The notes: generated from the letters alone by a model not told the origin. 37,619 nucleotides of DNA from Bacilli bacterium (GCA_012516175.1 JAAYWZ010000075.1:1-37619); one strand, 5' to 3'; positions 26,442-36,398 are shown, counted from the stretch's first letter. Program-made: numbers and translations.

Positions 26442-27443
26442 TTATTCATGTTTTAAATCTCTTTGCATGAGTTCTTTGATTACTTCTCGTGGTTCACGTT
26501 TATTAAATATAACATCATAAACAGCAAAGGCAATGGGCATTTCAACATTTAATTGCTTCGCAAAATAGTAACATGCTTCACAACTTCTAACTCCTTCAAC
26601 AACCATAGGAATGCTTGCGAGGGTTTCTTGGAGATTCTTACCACTACCAATCTTTAAACCGGCTTGATAATTTCTGCTATGTAAACTAGTGGCTGTAACG
26701 ATTAAATCACCTAAACCAGTTAAACCAAAGAGAGTTTCTTCCTTAGCTCCTGCTTTGACCGCTAACCGCCGCATTTCTGCAAGTCCTCTAGTGATAAGGG
26801 CTGCCTTGGCAGTATCACCATAACCTAAACCAGTGAGGATTCCTGCAGCTAATGAGATTACGTTTTTAATCGCTCCTCCGAGTTCTGCACCGATCAAGTC
26901 ATTGAGAGTATAGACTCGGAAGTAGTCATCATTATTAAAGATTTTTTGCACATGCTCGGCTAATTTCAAGTCATCGCTGGCACAGGTTACAGTTGTTAGT
27001 TGTCTTTCAATTACCTCTTCAGCATGACTTGGTCCTGTTAAAGCAACAAAACCAATGATCTTCTCTTTATCAATTTCTTCATAAACAATTTCGGATACGC
27101 GCTTAAAGGTCTGCGGTTCAATACCTTTACTCGCATTTACAAAGATTACTGGATGTTTAAGGTATTGATTAACTGATTTCAGGGCGCTCCTAATAACTTT
27201 TGTAGGAACAACTGTTAAAACGATATCTGTACCTTTTAACGCACACTCTATATCATCATAACCTTTTACACTTTCAGGCAAAACACCATTAGGAAGGTAC
27301 CGTTTATTGGTATGATGTTCATTTATTTCAGCAATGACACTTTTATCTACATCATATAATCTCACTTCATGTTGATTATCAGATAATAAGAGTGCTAATC
27401 CACTACCCCAACTACCTGCCCCAATTATCGTAATCACACTCAT
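26442..27443 (-). CDS. gpsA: Glycerol-3-phosphate dehydrogenase [NAD(P)+]
   Basis: Makes sn-glycerol 3-phosphate for phospholipids. N-terminal nucleotide motif ITIIGAGSWGSGLALLL, ASKGIEP, and the catalytic lysine in ELGGAIKNVISLAAG, then GLTGLGDLIVTATS. 333 residues from ATG 27443 (GGAGG 6 nt upstream). It follows der by 10 nt, as in B. subtilis. Confidence 0.97.
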   Translation of the reverse strand: MSVITIIGAGSWGSGLALLLSDNQHEVRLYDVDKSVIAEINEHHTNKRYLPNGVLPESVKGYDDIECALKGTDIVLTVVPTKVIRSALKSVNQYLKHPVIFVNASKGIEPQTFKRVSEIVYEEIDKEKIIGFVALTGPSHAEEVIERQLTTVTCASDDLKLAEHVQKIFNNDDYFRVYTLNDLIGAELGGAIKNVISLAAGILTGLGYGDTAKAALITRGLAEMRRLAVKAGAKEETLFGLTGLGDLIVTATSLHSRNYQAGLKIGSGKNLQETLASIPMVVEGVRSCEACYYFAKQLNVEMPIAFAVYDVIFNKREPREVIKELMQRDLKHE

Positions 27444-27453
27444 GAAAATCCTC

Positions 27454-28761
27454 CTATTCACGCACTTTGGTTATAATCTTAATGGGTGTGCCTGTAAACT
27501 CAAAATTCTCGCGGATTTTGTTGTCGATGAAACGTTCATAGGAGAAATGCATAAAGTTAGGGTTATTTACAAACAACACAAAGGTTGGTGGTTTAACACT
27601 TACTTGGGTTACATAATAGACTTTGAGTTTACCCCCATTATAGGTTGGTGCGGGATTAAGACTTACCGCATCTAAGATTACTTCATTTAAGACATTCGTA
27701 GTGATGCGGCGTTCGTAATTAACTGATACTTGCTTAATCGCTTCAAATAAGGTATGGATACGTTTTTGTTCCTTAGCACTGACAAAAACAATAGGGGCGT
27801 AATCGAGAAATTGAAATTCACTACGAATATTTTTTATCCATTCATTCATCGTATTTGTTTCTTTCTTAATCGCATCCCATTTATTAACACAGATAATAAC
27901 ACCTTTATATGCATTATGAGCATATCCTGCAATGCGTTTATCATATTCTATGATACCTTCTGTGGCATCTAAAACAATGACACAAATGTCGCTTCGTTCA
28001 ATCGCAGACATCGCTCTTAACACACTATATTTTTCTGTAGTTTCATAAATCTTACCACGTTTACGAAGTCCCGCAGTATCAATAACCACATATTTTTGTC
28101 CATCTCTGGTAAATGGTGAGTCGATAGCGTCTCTTGTAGTACCAGCAATATTACTTACTATAACCCTATCTTCTCCTAAAATAGCATTAGTAAGTGAAGA
28201 TTTCCCGACATTGGGTCTTCCAATGAAACAGAACTTAATCGTATCCTCAGAATATTCCTTTTCTGATTTTTCTGGCAGCATGATGATGACTTTATCTAGC
28301 ATATCACCAAAACCAATACCATGTAGGGAAGAAACGCCAACTACATCCTCAAATCCTAAACGATAAAACTCATATACATTATCGCGATAACTTACATCAT
28401 CGACTTTATTAACCGCTACAACTACCTTTTTCTGAGCGCGATATAAGAGTTTAGCGACATACTCATCATCGGGAGTTACACCTTCTCTAGCATCACACAC
28501 AAATATAATCACATCTGCTTCATCAATCGCGATTTCCGCTTGATACTTGATTTGGTCAATTAAAGGCTCATCGCTTACCTCAATACCACCTGTATCAATA
28601 ATGTGAAAGTGCCGACCTAACCATTCAGCTTTCGCATATATACGGTCTCGGGTTACTCCAGGGGTATCTTCCACGATTGAGATTCTTTGGCCAACAATCC
28701 GATTAAAAATAGTGGACTTCCCACAATTGGGACGTCCAACAATCGCTACAACTGGTAACAT
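27454..28761 (-). CDS. der: Ribosome-assembly GTPase Der (EngA)
   Basis: Double GTPase needed for 50S assembly. First G domain with GRPNCGKST, second with GRPNVGKSS near residue 180 plus DTAGLRKRG and NKWD, then the KH-like C-terminal domain. About 435 residues. Start ATG 28761 after AGGTGA. Stop is TAG, which shows TAG is a normal terminator here. Between cmk-rpsA and gpsA. Confidence 0.98.
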   Translation of the reverse strand: MLPVVAIVGRPNCGKSTIFNRIVGQRISIVEDTPGVTRDRIYAKAEWLGRHFHIIDTGGIEVSDEPLIDQIKYQAEIAIDEADVIIFVCDAREGVTPDDEYVAKLLYRAQKKVVVAVNKVDDVSYRDNVYEFYRLGFEDVVGVSSLHGIGFGDMLDKVIIMLPEKSEKEYSEDTIKFCFIGRPNVGKSSLTNAILGEDRVIVSNIAGTTRDAIDSPFTRDGQKYVVIDTAGLRKRGKIYETTEKYSVLRAMSAIERSDICVIVLDATEGIIEYDKRIAGYAHNAYKGVIICVNKWDAIKKETNTMNEWIKNIRSEFQFLDYAPIVFVSAKEQKRIHTLFEAIKQVSVNYERRITTNVLNEVILDAVSLNPAPTYNGGKLKVYYVTQVSVKPPTFVLFVNNPNFMHFSYERFIDNKIRENFEFTGTPIKIITKVRE

Positions 28762-28770
28762 TCTGATCAC

Positions 28771-30837
28771 CTATTCTTGTTTGTTACCCAAAAGTTCCTT
28801 TAATTTATCCCCAAACAAATCTCCTAAAGTATCATTCTTAACTTTTTCTTGTTCACGCATATACTTCAAGAATTCTTCTCGTTCAGCATCTTCAGCTACT
28901 CTTCTGATACTAACTACTAGTTTACGTTCTTCAGGGTCAAATTCAGTAACTTTAACAGTAACAACTTGTCCAACTGCCAAGACATCATCAGCTTTAGTGA
29001 TGCGTTTTTCACTAGAAACTTGATTCTTAGGGAGTATTCCTTCAACATCTTCCACGAATTCAACAATCGCATCACCATTATCAAAGCCTTTAACAGTTAC
29101 TTCAACAACTTTACCTTGTTTTAATCCACAAGTAGTCCATGGATTAGTTTTTAATGCTTTAACTGATAATGAAAGTTTTTCTTTATTGGCATCAATCTTA
29201 ACTACTTTGACTTTAATCTTTTGTCCTACTTCAATATGATCAAACATATTGACATTAGGATTATATGAAAACTCATTTTTATGTAATAGGCCATCAACAA
29301 ATGGATAAATATTAACGAAAGCACCAAAACCAGTAATTCTGACGATTGTACCTTCGATTACATCGCCTTCTTTAACATTTTGGGCAACTACTTCCCAAGG
29401 TTTAGGTAGTAAGGCTTTAATTGAGTAAAGTACTTGGAGTTTATCATCATCTTTTTCAATAACTTTGACATTAACCTTATCACCTATCTTGGCGACTTCT
29501 GATATATCATTAAAAGGTAAGTGGGATATTTCTTTTAAAGGTACTAAACCTTGATAATTGTTCGCTACAATTAATAAACCATAATGTTCAACACGAACAA
29601 CTTTTCCTTCATAAACAGCATCAAGTTTAATCTGCTTATAATTATGGAGTTTTTCTTTAAATAACTCAGCCGCAATTACTGCACGACGGGAAACAACAAC
29701 TTTTTTGTTTTCAAATTTAATTACACGTACCTTCACTTGTTGATTAAGTAGGCTTTGTACATCAAATTTTGCGTCTACATCAACTTCATTCTTAGGCATA
29801 AGACAATCAATGCCATAAATATTAACGATAAGAACCGTATCTTTAATTTCAGTAACTTTGCCAGTGATGATATGTTTATGATAGAAGTTTCTTTCTAATT
29901 TACGTAATGCTTCTTCTTTTTCGAGGTCAAGACGGGATAATAATGCGACTTCATCATCGATTTTCTTAATGACAGCCTTAATCTTGTCCCCCACTTTATA
30001 TAGTTCTTTACAAGATTGGACATCAGGATTAAGAGTTAATTGGTTTAAGTAAATCTTTCCTTCCGTCATGTAATTAAAATCAACTAACACTTCATTGTCT
30101 GTTACTTGGACAACAGTACCTTTTACAACTTGTCCTTCGTGGTAATTAGAGATTTCATATAGATCTTTTTCGCTCATACTAGCCACCTTCCCTAAAATTA
30201 TCTCTATTAGTTTATCTACTACCTCATCCACGGTGAGTGAAGATGTATCAATTTCATAAGCATCAGGTGCTTTAACCAATGGATTTAAAGTGCGATTAAT
30301 ATCAAGATAATCGCGTTGCATGATTTCTGCTTTAATTTCTTCCATGCTTACATCTTGATTTTTATCTTTAATTTCTAAATATCTACGTCGTGCTCGTTCT
30401 TCAACAGAAGCAGTAATAAAAAACTTAAGTGTTGCATCCTTTAAGACATTCGTTCCGATATCCCGACCATCCATGATGACATTGGCATTTTGCGCAATCT
30501 TTCTTTGCATGGACACTAGTTTATCACGTACGATTTTTAACGAGGATACAATTGAAACATTATTAGAAACTTCCCGTGATCTAATTTCTTGGGTAATATC
30601 TTCACCATCTATATAAACCCTATCATCAGGAGTGAGTTCCAATTTAGTGTTATCTAAGAAGGTATACTCCGTTTCATTGTTTAGATCAATATTTAGTTTT
30701 AGTGCTTTATAAGTAATAGCCCGATACATCGCACCTGTATCTACATATACATAATTAAGTTTCTTCGCAAGTTTCTTCGCAATGGTGCTCTTACCGGCGC
30801 CAGCTGGTCCATCGATTGCGACACTTATATACTTCAT
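28771..30837 (-). CDS. cmk-rpsA: Fused cytidylate kinase and S1-domain ribosomal protein
   Basis: Residues 1 to about 218 are a complete CMP/dCMP kinase (P-loop DGPAGAGKSTIAKKLAKKL, VDTGAMYRAIT, MDGRDIGTNV, RRYLEIKD). Without any stop codon the frame continues into about 468 residues with five S1 RNA-binding domains (starting near residues 232, 320, 400, 487 and 570), like the RpsA/YpfD protein encoded next to cmk in B. subtilis. The junction I-L-G-K-V-A-S-M-S encloses a good ribosome site (GGAAGGTGG, 5 nt before ATG 30177), so free S1 protein could also be started internally. Stop is TAG. AGGAGG precedes the cmk ATG. Confidence 0.92.
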   Translation of the reverse strand: MKYISVAIDGPAGAGKSTIAKKLAKKLNYVYVDTGAMYRAITYKALKLNIDLNNETEYTFLDNTKLELTPDDRVYIDGEDITQEIRSREVSNNVSIVSSLKIVRDKLVSMQRKIAQNANVIMDGRDIGTNVLKDATLKFFITASVEERARRRYLEIKDKNQDVSMEEIKAEIMQRDYLDINRTLNPLVKAPDAYEIDTSSLTVDEVVDKLIEIILGKVASMSEKDLYEISNYHEGQVVKGTVVQVTDNEVLVDFNYMTEGKIYLNQLTLNPDVQSCKELYKVGDKIKAVIKKIDDEVALLSRLDLEKEEALRKLERNFYHKHIITGKVTEIKDTVLIVNIYGIDCLMPKNEVDVDAKFDVQSLLNQQVKVRVIKFENKKVVVSRRAVIAAELFKEKLHNYKQIKLDAVYEGKVVRVEHYGLLIVANNYQGLVPLKEISHLPFNDISEVAKIGDKVNVKVIEKDDDKLQVLYSIKALLPKPWEVVAQNVKEGDVIEGTIVRITGFGAFVNIYPFVDGLLHKNEFSYNPNVNMFDHIEVGQKIKVKVVKIDANKEKLSLSVKALKTNPWTTCGLKQGKVVEVTVKGFDNGDAIVEFVEDVEGILPKNQVSSEKRITKADDVLAVGQVVTVKVTEFDPEERKLVVSIRRVAEDAEREEFLKYMREQEKVKNDTLGDLFGDKLKELLGNKQE
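30178..30190 (-). promoter_or_regulatory. Internal ribosome site before the S1 half of cmk-rpsA
   Basis: Minus strand GGAAGGTGG, 5 nt before an in-frame ATG (30177-30175) at codon 221 of the fusion. It reads as the former start region of a separate rpsA gene that is still usable. Confidence 0.6.
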
Positions 30838-30845
30838 GGCTCCTC

Positions 30846-31601
30846 CTATAAGTTTCTAAAGAATTCGAGAATCACTTCACGGTTTACATAAACTGCCAAG
30901 ATGCTTAACACAATAATAATGATAATCACTAGCACGGGTGACATCTTATATGTAGTTCTACCCTTCGTTTTTTTATCATTATCATTTGTTTTATCTTCAA
31001 CAACAGGATTTTCTTCTTCTTTTTCAACTAAGTCTAAGTTTAGTTCTTCTTCTTGGGTTTCATTAATAATTTCTTTAATATTCTGTTCAAACCTCGAATC
31101 ATCATATTGAATATTCTTAGAATTATTACTTATATCATCAATTAAGTTTAATAAAACGGTACGTTGGTCTTTTGCACTGAAGATTTCTTGTTCTGAAGTT
31201 TTGATAATTTCATCAATATTGATTTCTTCAGAATTAACAATTGCTATTTCTTGCTTAACAGGTTCAGTCATAACTTCTTCTACAACTTCCATCTTCTCTA
31301 CTTCCTCAACTACATCTTCTTCGATTTGTGGTATATCTCTTATTAAGGTTTGTCGCAACTCCAGGAGTTTATCTTCAAGCGGAGAGATTGCACTAGATTT
31401 AACCAACCGTTCATAATTCTTTAAGCAATCTATATATGAATTAGTAGATTCATTTGAGTTCGACAAATTCACCCGAAAACTCCTAGTAATTTTCGCTAGA
31501 TGCATGTCAATTGAAATATCATTATCAATGATATCTGTATTGCTCTTTCTAAACATATGGGGCATTCTTATTATATTAATATAAGCTTGCTTATCTTTCA
31601 A
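30846..31601 (-). CDS. Tail-anchored acidic protein, unknown function
   Basis: I recognise no family. The 251-residue product has a soluble N-terminal part (about 1-100), a long strongly acidic, Glu-rich middle (EEDVVEEVEKMEVVEEV and similar runs, about 95-210), a short basic patch (KKTKGRTTYK) and a single C-terminal membrane helix (about 224-242, VLVIIIIIVLSILAVYV) with a short tail. There is no signal peptide, so the bulk should face the cytoplasm. TTG start 31601 with AAGGGTGA upstream. It is directly followed by cmk (8-nt gap, the cmk ribosome site overlaps its TAG stop), so the two are cotranscribed. An acidic tail-anchored layout suits a membrane scaffold; no more can be said. Confidence 0.75.
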   Translation of the reverse strand: MKDKQAYINIIRMPHMFRKSNTDIIDNDISIDMHLAKITRSFRVNLSNSNESTNSYIDCLKNYERLVKSSAISPLEDKLLELRQTLIRDIPQIEEDVVEEVEKMEVVEEVMTEPVKQEIAIVNSEEINIDEIIKTSEQEIFSAKDQRTVLLNLIDDISNNSKNIQYDDSRFEQNIKEIINETQEEELNLDLVEKEEENPVVEDKTNDNDKKTKGRTTYKMSPVLVIIIIIVLSILAVYVNREVILEFFRNL

Positions 31602-31634
31602 AGCTAATCACCCTTTGGAAAATATATCATTAGA

Positions 31635-31643
31635 ATTATAGCA
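31635..31643 (-). promoter_or_regulatory. Extended -10 promoter of the tail-anchored gene and cmk-rpsA
   Basis: Minus strand TGCTATAAT, identical to the element before dnaD, with a weak TTATAA 17 bp upstream. It diverges from the hppA promoter in the same 216-bp gap. Confidence 0.6.
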
Positions 31644-31742
31644 CATTTTCTACCATTTTATAATATATTTTATCAATTTTACAAGAATAATGAATTATAT
31701 AAGTATAATGAAAATTTTCACAAAGAATCGCTCAAGAAGTAA

Positions 31743-31771
31743 TTGAATGTAAGCGCTATTATTGTTATAAT
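31743..31771 (+). promoter_or_regulatory. SigA promoter of hppA with a cre-like box
   Basis: TTGAAT (31743-31748), 17-bp spacer, TATAAT (31766-31771). Within it TGTAAGCGCTATTA (31748-31761) matches the CcpA cre consensus TGWAARCGYTWNCW at 13 of 14 positions. A repressor bound there would block the promoter. Confidence 0.65.
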
Positions 31772-31817
31772 GAAAGTAGAAGTAACAGGAAACTTTTTAT
31801 TAGGAGGTATATTTTAA

Positions 31818-33917
31818 ATGACAAACCTAATATATGCCGCTGTTGCTATTGGTGTGATTGGCCTATTATATGCAGCAGTCCTCTATCATAAGGTTCAGAA
31901 AGCACCAAAAGGAAATGAACGCATGAGGGAGATTCAATCATTCATCAAAGAAGGCGCAATGGCATTCCTAAAGAAAGAGTATAAAATACTCGCTTTTTTT
32001 ACTTTACTAGTTTTTTTAGTATTAGGATTAATCTTACCATTAGGTAAAAATGTAAGTTCATTAAACGCCTGGTTGACCGCCGTAAACTTTTTCATAGGGG
32101 CGGTTTTATCAGCTCTAGCAGGTTTTTTTGGCATGCGTGCAGCCACTAGTGCTAATAGTGCCGTAGCTAATGCGGCGAAAGACCATGGTATGAATAAAGC
32201 TCTTTCTATTGCCTTTAATGGTGGTAGTGTTATGGGCTTCTGTGTGGTAGGTTTAGGTTTATTAGGTCTTAGTATAGTTTATTTATTAGAAGCTAATTTA
32301 CCAGGTTATAATCCAAACGAAGGTATTCAAGATGTCATCAATGGTTTTGGTCTAGGTGCAAGTTCCATCGCCTTATTTGCACGGGTTGGTGGTGGTATCT
32401 ACACTAAGGCTGCTGATGTTGGTGCTGACTTAGTTGGAAAGGTAGAAATGGGTATTCCTGAAGATGACCCACGTAACCCATCGGTAATAGCTGATAATGT
32501 GGGTGATAATGTTGGTGACGTGGCTGGCATGGGTGCAGACCTCTTTGAATCTTATGTGGGAAGTATTATCGCAGCGATTACGCTAGGAGTATCGATGCAA
32601 ATGCCCCTTTCTGATACTAACAATCCTTTATATAATATTGTTGAAAGTTTCGCTTCCTATGAAGAATCACGCGTTGCCTTTGCTTTATTTCCTTTATTAA
32701 TATGTGGTATTGGGATTCTCGCTACGATTTTTGGCACATTATTCATAGGTAGTGGCGAAAAAATATCACCTCATAAATCGTTAAAAATAGGTACATATAT
32801 TACTGCCTTTATCACTGTCGTCGCATCAATAGCGTTAAGCTTTTTTATCTTTAATTCTTTTAGACCATTCGCAGCAATCCTTTCAGGTTTATTATGTGGT
32901 ATTTTAATCGGTATCTTCACCGAAATATATACATCAAGCGAACATCATTATGTTAAAAGAATCGCTGATCAATCGAAAACAGGTGCAGCCACAAATATTA
33001 TTTGTGGTATATCTGTAGGAATGGTTTCGACTGCTCTTCCAGTACTAATTATTGCAATTGGAACTTTACTAGCTTATTATTTTGCTAATCTCTATGGTAT
33101 TGCTCTAGCTTCTGTTGGTATGTTATCCATCGTTGGTAATACCATCGCTATCGATGCTTATGGCCCTATTGCTGATAATGCTGGTGGTATTGCTCAAATG
33201 GCTGACCTACCCCACGAAGTAAGAGAAATTACTGATAAACTTGATTCTGTTGGTAATACAACCGCAGCAATTGGCAAAGGTTTTGCAATTAGTTCTGCTG
33301 CCCTGACAGCTCTAGCTCTATATGCCTCTTATGCGCAAGTTGCAGACATAAAAATGATTGATATTCTTAACCCAAGCGTTGTTGTCGGTATGCTTGTTGG
33401 AGCCATGTTACCCTTCCTCTTCTCTGCTTTAGCGATGTCATCGGTAGGTAAAGCTGCCAATGTTATGATAAAAGAAGTAAGAAGACAGTTTAAAGAAAAA
33501 CCAGGTATTTTTGAAGGAACTGAGAAGCCAGAATACGCAAAATGTATTGAAATCTCCACTGCCTCTGCCATAAAGGAAATGACTTTACCTAGTATCATAG
33601 CGATTCTTGCCCCAATTCTTACAGGTTTAATCCTTGGCAAGAATGCTTTAGGTGGTCTCTTGGCTGGATCCCTCGTAAGTGGTATCATGTTAGCCATCTT
33701 TATGGCTAACTCAGGTGGAGCTTGGGATAACGCGAAGAAAACAATCGAACAAGGTCAAGGCAAAGGTTCTTTCGAACATTCTGCCAGTGTTGTAGGTGAT
33801 ACAGTAGGCGATCCATTTAAAGATACAGCTGGACCTTCACTTAACATCTTGATTAAACTTATGACAATTGTCGCTTTAGTCTTTGCCTCAATCTTTGGTA
33901 ATGGCATTTTTGGCTAA
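31818..33917 (+). CDS. hppA: Membrane-bound K+-dependent pyrophosphatase, probably Na+-pumping
   Basis: Couples PPi hydrolysis to cation export across the cell membrane. 699 residues and about 16 membrane helices. The PPi/Mg site [11 protein letters not shown] and [20 protein letters not shown] is intact. [12 protein letters not shown] (about residue 478) has Ala rather than Lys, the K+-dependent form. The Glu in DLFES (about residue 244) sits where Na+-pumping enzymes such as that of Thermotoga have it, whereas plant-type H+ pumps carry it one turn later. I therefore infer Na+ transport, possibly Na+ and H+. AGGAGGT is 9 nt before the ATG. It is the only plus-strand gene here and a single-gene unit. 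Confidence 0.96.
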   Translation: MTNLIYAAVAIGVIGLLYAAVLYHKVQKAPKGNERMREIQSFIKEGAMAFLKKEYKILAFFTLLVFLVLGLILPLGKNVSSLNAWLTAVNFFIGAVLSALAGFFGMRAATSANSAVANAAKDHGMNKALSIAFNGGSVMGFCVVGLGLLGLSIVYLLEANLPGYNPNEGIQDVINGFGLGASSIALFARVGGGIYTKAADVGADLVGKVEMGIPEDDPRNPSVIADNVGDNVGDVAGMGADLFESYVGSIIAAITLGVSMQMPLSDTNNPLYNIVESFASYEESRVAFALFPLLICGIGILATIFGTLFIGSGEKISPHKSLKIGTYITAFITVVASIALSFFIFNSFRPFAAILSGLLCGILIGIFTEIYTSSEHHYVKRIADQSKTGAATNIICGISVGMVSTALPVLIIAIGTLLAYYFANLYGIALASVGMLSIVGNTIAIDAYGPIADNAGGIAQMADLPHEVREITDKLDSVGNTTAAIGKGFAISSAALTALALYASYAQVADIKMIDILNPSVVVGMLVGAMLPFLFSALAMSSVGKAANVMIKEVRRQFKEKPGIFEGTEKPEYAKCIEISTASAIKEMTLPSIIAILAPILTGLILGKNALGGLLAGSLVSGIMLAIFMANSGGAWDNAKKTIEQGQGKGSFEHSASVVGDTVGDPFKDTAGPSLNILIKLMTIVALVFASIFGNGIFG

Positions 33918-33930
33918 TAGATAACTTCTG

Positions 33931-33953
33931 AGAGGAGTTTTGAACTCCCCTCT
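33931..33953 (+). terminator. Possible first terminator hairpin after hppA
   Basis: An imperfect hairpin (AGAGGAGTT with AACTCCCCTCT, two-base bulge, loop of 3) just after the hppA stop. The T tract is poor, so it may only protect the 3' end. Confidence 0.4.
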
Positions 33954-34023
33954 TATTCTACTAATTATTATGAAGTAATTAATTTTACTATCTAAGTCAT
34001 TAAGTATTTATATTGGATATTAT

Positions 34024-34072
34024 AAAAAAGGCACTTAACTCTTATGGTTAGCATAGGTTAAGTGTCTTTTTT
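34024..34072. terminator. Bidirectional terminator between hppA and the lipoprotein gene
   Basis: A 16-bp stem with one G-U (34024-34039 with 34057-34072) and an inner short stem. A runs on one side and T runs on the other let it end both the plus-strand hppA transcript and the minus-strand lipoprotein transcript. Confidence 0.85.
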
Positions 34073-34075
34073 AAT

Positions 34076-35419
34076 CTAATCATCTCTTTTACGACTGGGA
34101 TGAATTTCAACTACAGAACCACCATCTTCTGTATATTCACCGAAAGTAATCGTAAATTTATCAGAATCTGGACTACTAACATAAGCTGAACGCGCAAATG
34201 TCAGGGGAACTCGATACATAATATTGTCGATAACCCGATATAAATAGGTATTATGCCAAGTTGCTTTTCCTACCTCTGATGATGTAATAATTGCGGGTTT
34301 CCCTTCATTATTTACTTGGTCAATAGCATTTACTCTTTTTAACTCAACATTAGTACTACTTCCATGCCCTGGAGAATGGAATAAGGGACTCTTGAAGTTC
34401 TCTGGCTGTTTCCATCCATATTTTTCCCGCATTTGAACTGCTTCTGGTAAAGTAGATATTTCTAATACTTCAATTTGTAATTGAAGATAATTAGGCTCAG
34501 GACTATAGACAATAATTCGTAATTTATCACCTGGAAGATAGTAATACTGGGTATCTAAGTATGTCCAATTAGCTATACAGTTCTTGATACTATTACCACT
34601 ACATGATACTGCATATTTACCTTGATGAACATCATAGCCACCTTCATCAGCATTATCTTGACTGGTAATATAACGCCAGAAAGGTCGAAATACTAGACTG
34701 CCTTTACTAATCATCGTACAATCTCTGTTTAAGCAACCTCTAGAGAGTGATAAACCAACATCACTCTCATAACCCGCATTTCCACCCAGATAAATTGAAG
34801 GATTATCAAGATTCTTTAAGGAATGGTCAATCCATTTGGTTGCATCATATTGTTCACTTTCATACCTTCTTATCTGAAAAATTGGTAAGGTAATTGTTCC
34901 TTCAATACCTACCCAAGCATCACGCGATGAGACTACCTTATGATACCAAGCACCTAAAAACATTCCCGGTGGATTAGGTGCTGGTTTTTCATCAGGAATT
35001 AACCCAGTATATATAGGAGGTGCTGGTAAAATCGCGTTATCTACTACAGTAATTGTCTTTGTCACTACATCAGCCTCATTTCCCGCTAAATCTGTTAAGA
35101 AGTAATAAATGGTATAAGTCCCAGGAACATCTTTATTAAACTCTCCTACTTGAATTTGAATCTTGTGAGTAATATCCCCCTCAAGGTCATCTATCCCTCT
35201 TATGCCTTTTAATAGGTCATAATCGGTTCCTTTATTTATAATTATATGTTTCTCACCAATCTCAATCGTAATTAACGGTTTTACTGTATTATTTAGATAC
35301 TTGGAATCTATCGTTGTACTTGTATTAGAGGTAGTAGCTTGATTATATCGATTACAAGCACTTGCTAGTACAAGAGTAATAATAAACAAGAATAAGCATA
35401 AAAATCTGTTACGCTGCAT
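34076..35419 (-). CDS. Lipoprotein with an Ig-like (DUF5011-type) domain, unknown function
   Basis: The N-terminus is a lipoprotein signal peptide with lipobox LASAC (Cys near residue 22), so it is anchored outside the membrane. A Thr/Ser-rich spacer is followed by a bacterial Ig-like domain (about residues 45-125; GIDDLEGDITHKIQI, then DVPGTYTIYYFLTDLAGNEA). The remaining 300 or so residues form a domain I do not recognise. It is rich in aromatic residues and Gly, with four Cys (GCLNRDC and CSGNSIKNC) that could pair as disulfides. Adhesion or glycan binding is plausible but unproven. It is a single-gene unit between two terminators, beside a sugar-kinase gene. Confidence 0.8.
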   Translation of the reverse strand: MQRNRFLCLFLFIITLVLASACNRYNQATTSNTSTTIDSKYLNNTVKPLITIEIGEKHIIINKGTDYDLLKGIRGIDDLEGDITHKIQIQVGEFNKDVPGTYTIYYFLTDLAGNEADVVTKTITVVDNAILPAPPIYTGLIPDEKPAPNPPGMFLGAWYHKVVSSRDAWVGIEGTITLPIFQIRRYESEQYDATKWIDHSLKNLDNPSIYLGGNAGYESDVGLSLSRGCLNRDCTMISKGSLVFRPFWRYITSQDNADEGGYDVHQGKYAVSCSGNSIKNCIANWTYLDTQYYYLPGDKLRIIVYSPEPNYLQLQIEVLEISTLPEAVQMREKYGWKQPENFKSPLFHSPGHGSSTNVELKRVNAIDQVNNEGKPAIITSSEVGKATWHNTYLYRVIDNIMYRVPLTFARSAYVSSPDSDKFTITFGEYTEDGGSVVEIHPSRKRDD

Positions 35420-35443
35420 GAAATCCCTTCCCCCGTAATATAT

Positions 35444-35505
35444 AAAAGGGGTATACTTGAATAAGTAAATTTAAGTTTAAATATTCAGTCATACACCCCT
35501 TTTTT
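35444..35505. terminator. Long hairpin terminator between the ROK kinase and lipoprotein genes
   Basis: Arms 35444-35463 and 35482-35505 pair over about 18-20 bp with a small mismatch (GGGG/CCCC core, A/T runs outside). It ends the ROK gene transcript on the minus strand. It lies just upstream of the lipoprotein gene. Confidence 0.8.
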
Positions 35506-35507
35506 AA

Positions 35508-36398
35508 CTATTTAAGATTCCGTAACTTTTGCATATTAAAGAAATGAACTAGAGCCCCAAGCATACCTGAATGATTACTATATTTTGTCGTCATTATTTG
35601 TGTATCTTCAAGCAACTTAGGTATGATTATTTTATTAATAGCAGTTAACAATTCATCAAGAAAACTGCTTCTTTGCGTAATACCTCCACCAATCAGAACT
35701 CTTTGGGGATTAAAGATATAGATTAAATTGGTTATTCCCGTTCCTAGATTTTCATAAAATTCATTTACTACTTTGACTGCATCAGGATGGTTTTGGTCAT
35801 ATAAATCGAAGATAGCTCTTCCTGTCCACTCTTTATCTTCGATTATTTCTTTAGCCCGATTAATTAGAGCGGTTATTGATGCTAAATCTTCAAAGCATCT
35901 ACCATTAATTAAGACTCTGCCCCATTCACCAGCACTAAATGAAGTACCATAATAGAGTTTATCACCTATGTAAATTGCCCCACCTATACCCGTACCAATA
36001 GTTAGCGTTAGAAAGTTCGTAACATCTTGGGCATTCCCTAAAGCTTTCTCACATAGTGCAAAGCACTTAACATCATTATTGACTTCGGTTTTAAGTCCAG
36101 TTTGGGTTTCAACCATTTCAATGATTTTTACACCAATATAATTAGGGATAGCGTTAGCCGCAAAGATAACTTCTCCCTTAAAAGGATCGATAATCCCTGC
36201 ACTACTAATAGCGACACCTTCTAAGGGGTACTTGGTAAGGTAATCATTAACTTTGCCTATAACTTGGTTAATTATTTCTCTTCCCCCTCGATATGCTTGA
36301 GTAGGAAATTGATCACACTCAATAACATTAAAACTTTCATCAAGAATTCCAAACTTCGTATATGTACCACCAATATCAAAGGATATGTAATAACTCAC
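35508..36398 (-). CDS. ROK-family sugar kinase
   Basis: Phosphorylates a hexose or amino sugar. N-terminal phosphate-binding SFDIGGTYTKFGILD, ISSAGIID, NDVKCFALCE with the catalytic Asp, and LTIGTGIGGAIYIGDKLYYG. The zinc-binding C-G-x-x-G-C-x-E of many ROK proteins is missing (GRCFEDLAS in its place), as in some ROK kinases. 296 residues from GTG 36398; AAAGGAG is 7 nt upstream. The longer frame to 36503 overlaps the previous gene and is rejected. It follows the DUF4127 gene by 22 nt; the pair probably act on the same sugar or glycan. Confidence 0.88.
   Translation of the reverse strand: MSYYISFDIGGTYTKFGILDESFNVIECDQFPTQAYRGGREIINQVIGKVNDYLTKYPLEGVAISSAGIIDPFKGEVIFAANAIPNYIGVKIIEMVETQTGLKTEVNNDVKCFALCEKALGNAQDVTNFLTLTIGTGIGGAIYIGDKLYYGTSFSAGEWGRVLINGRCFEDLASITALINRAKEIIEDKEWTGRAIFDLYDQNHPDAVKVVNEFYENLGTGITNLIYIFNPQRVLIGGGITQRSSFLDELLTAINKIIIPKLLEDTQIMTTKYSNHSGMLGALVHFFNMQKLRNLK

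Noticed and set aside
33329-33697. 122-codon minus-strand frame inside hppA
   Set aside because: Antisense shadow of a conserved membrane-protein gene; composition mirrors hppA codons and there is no ribosome site.
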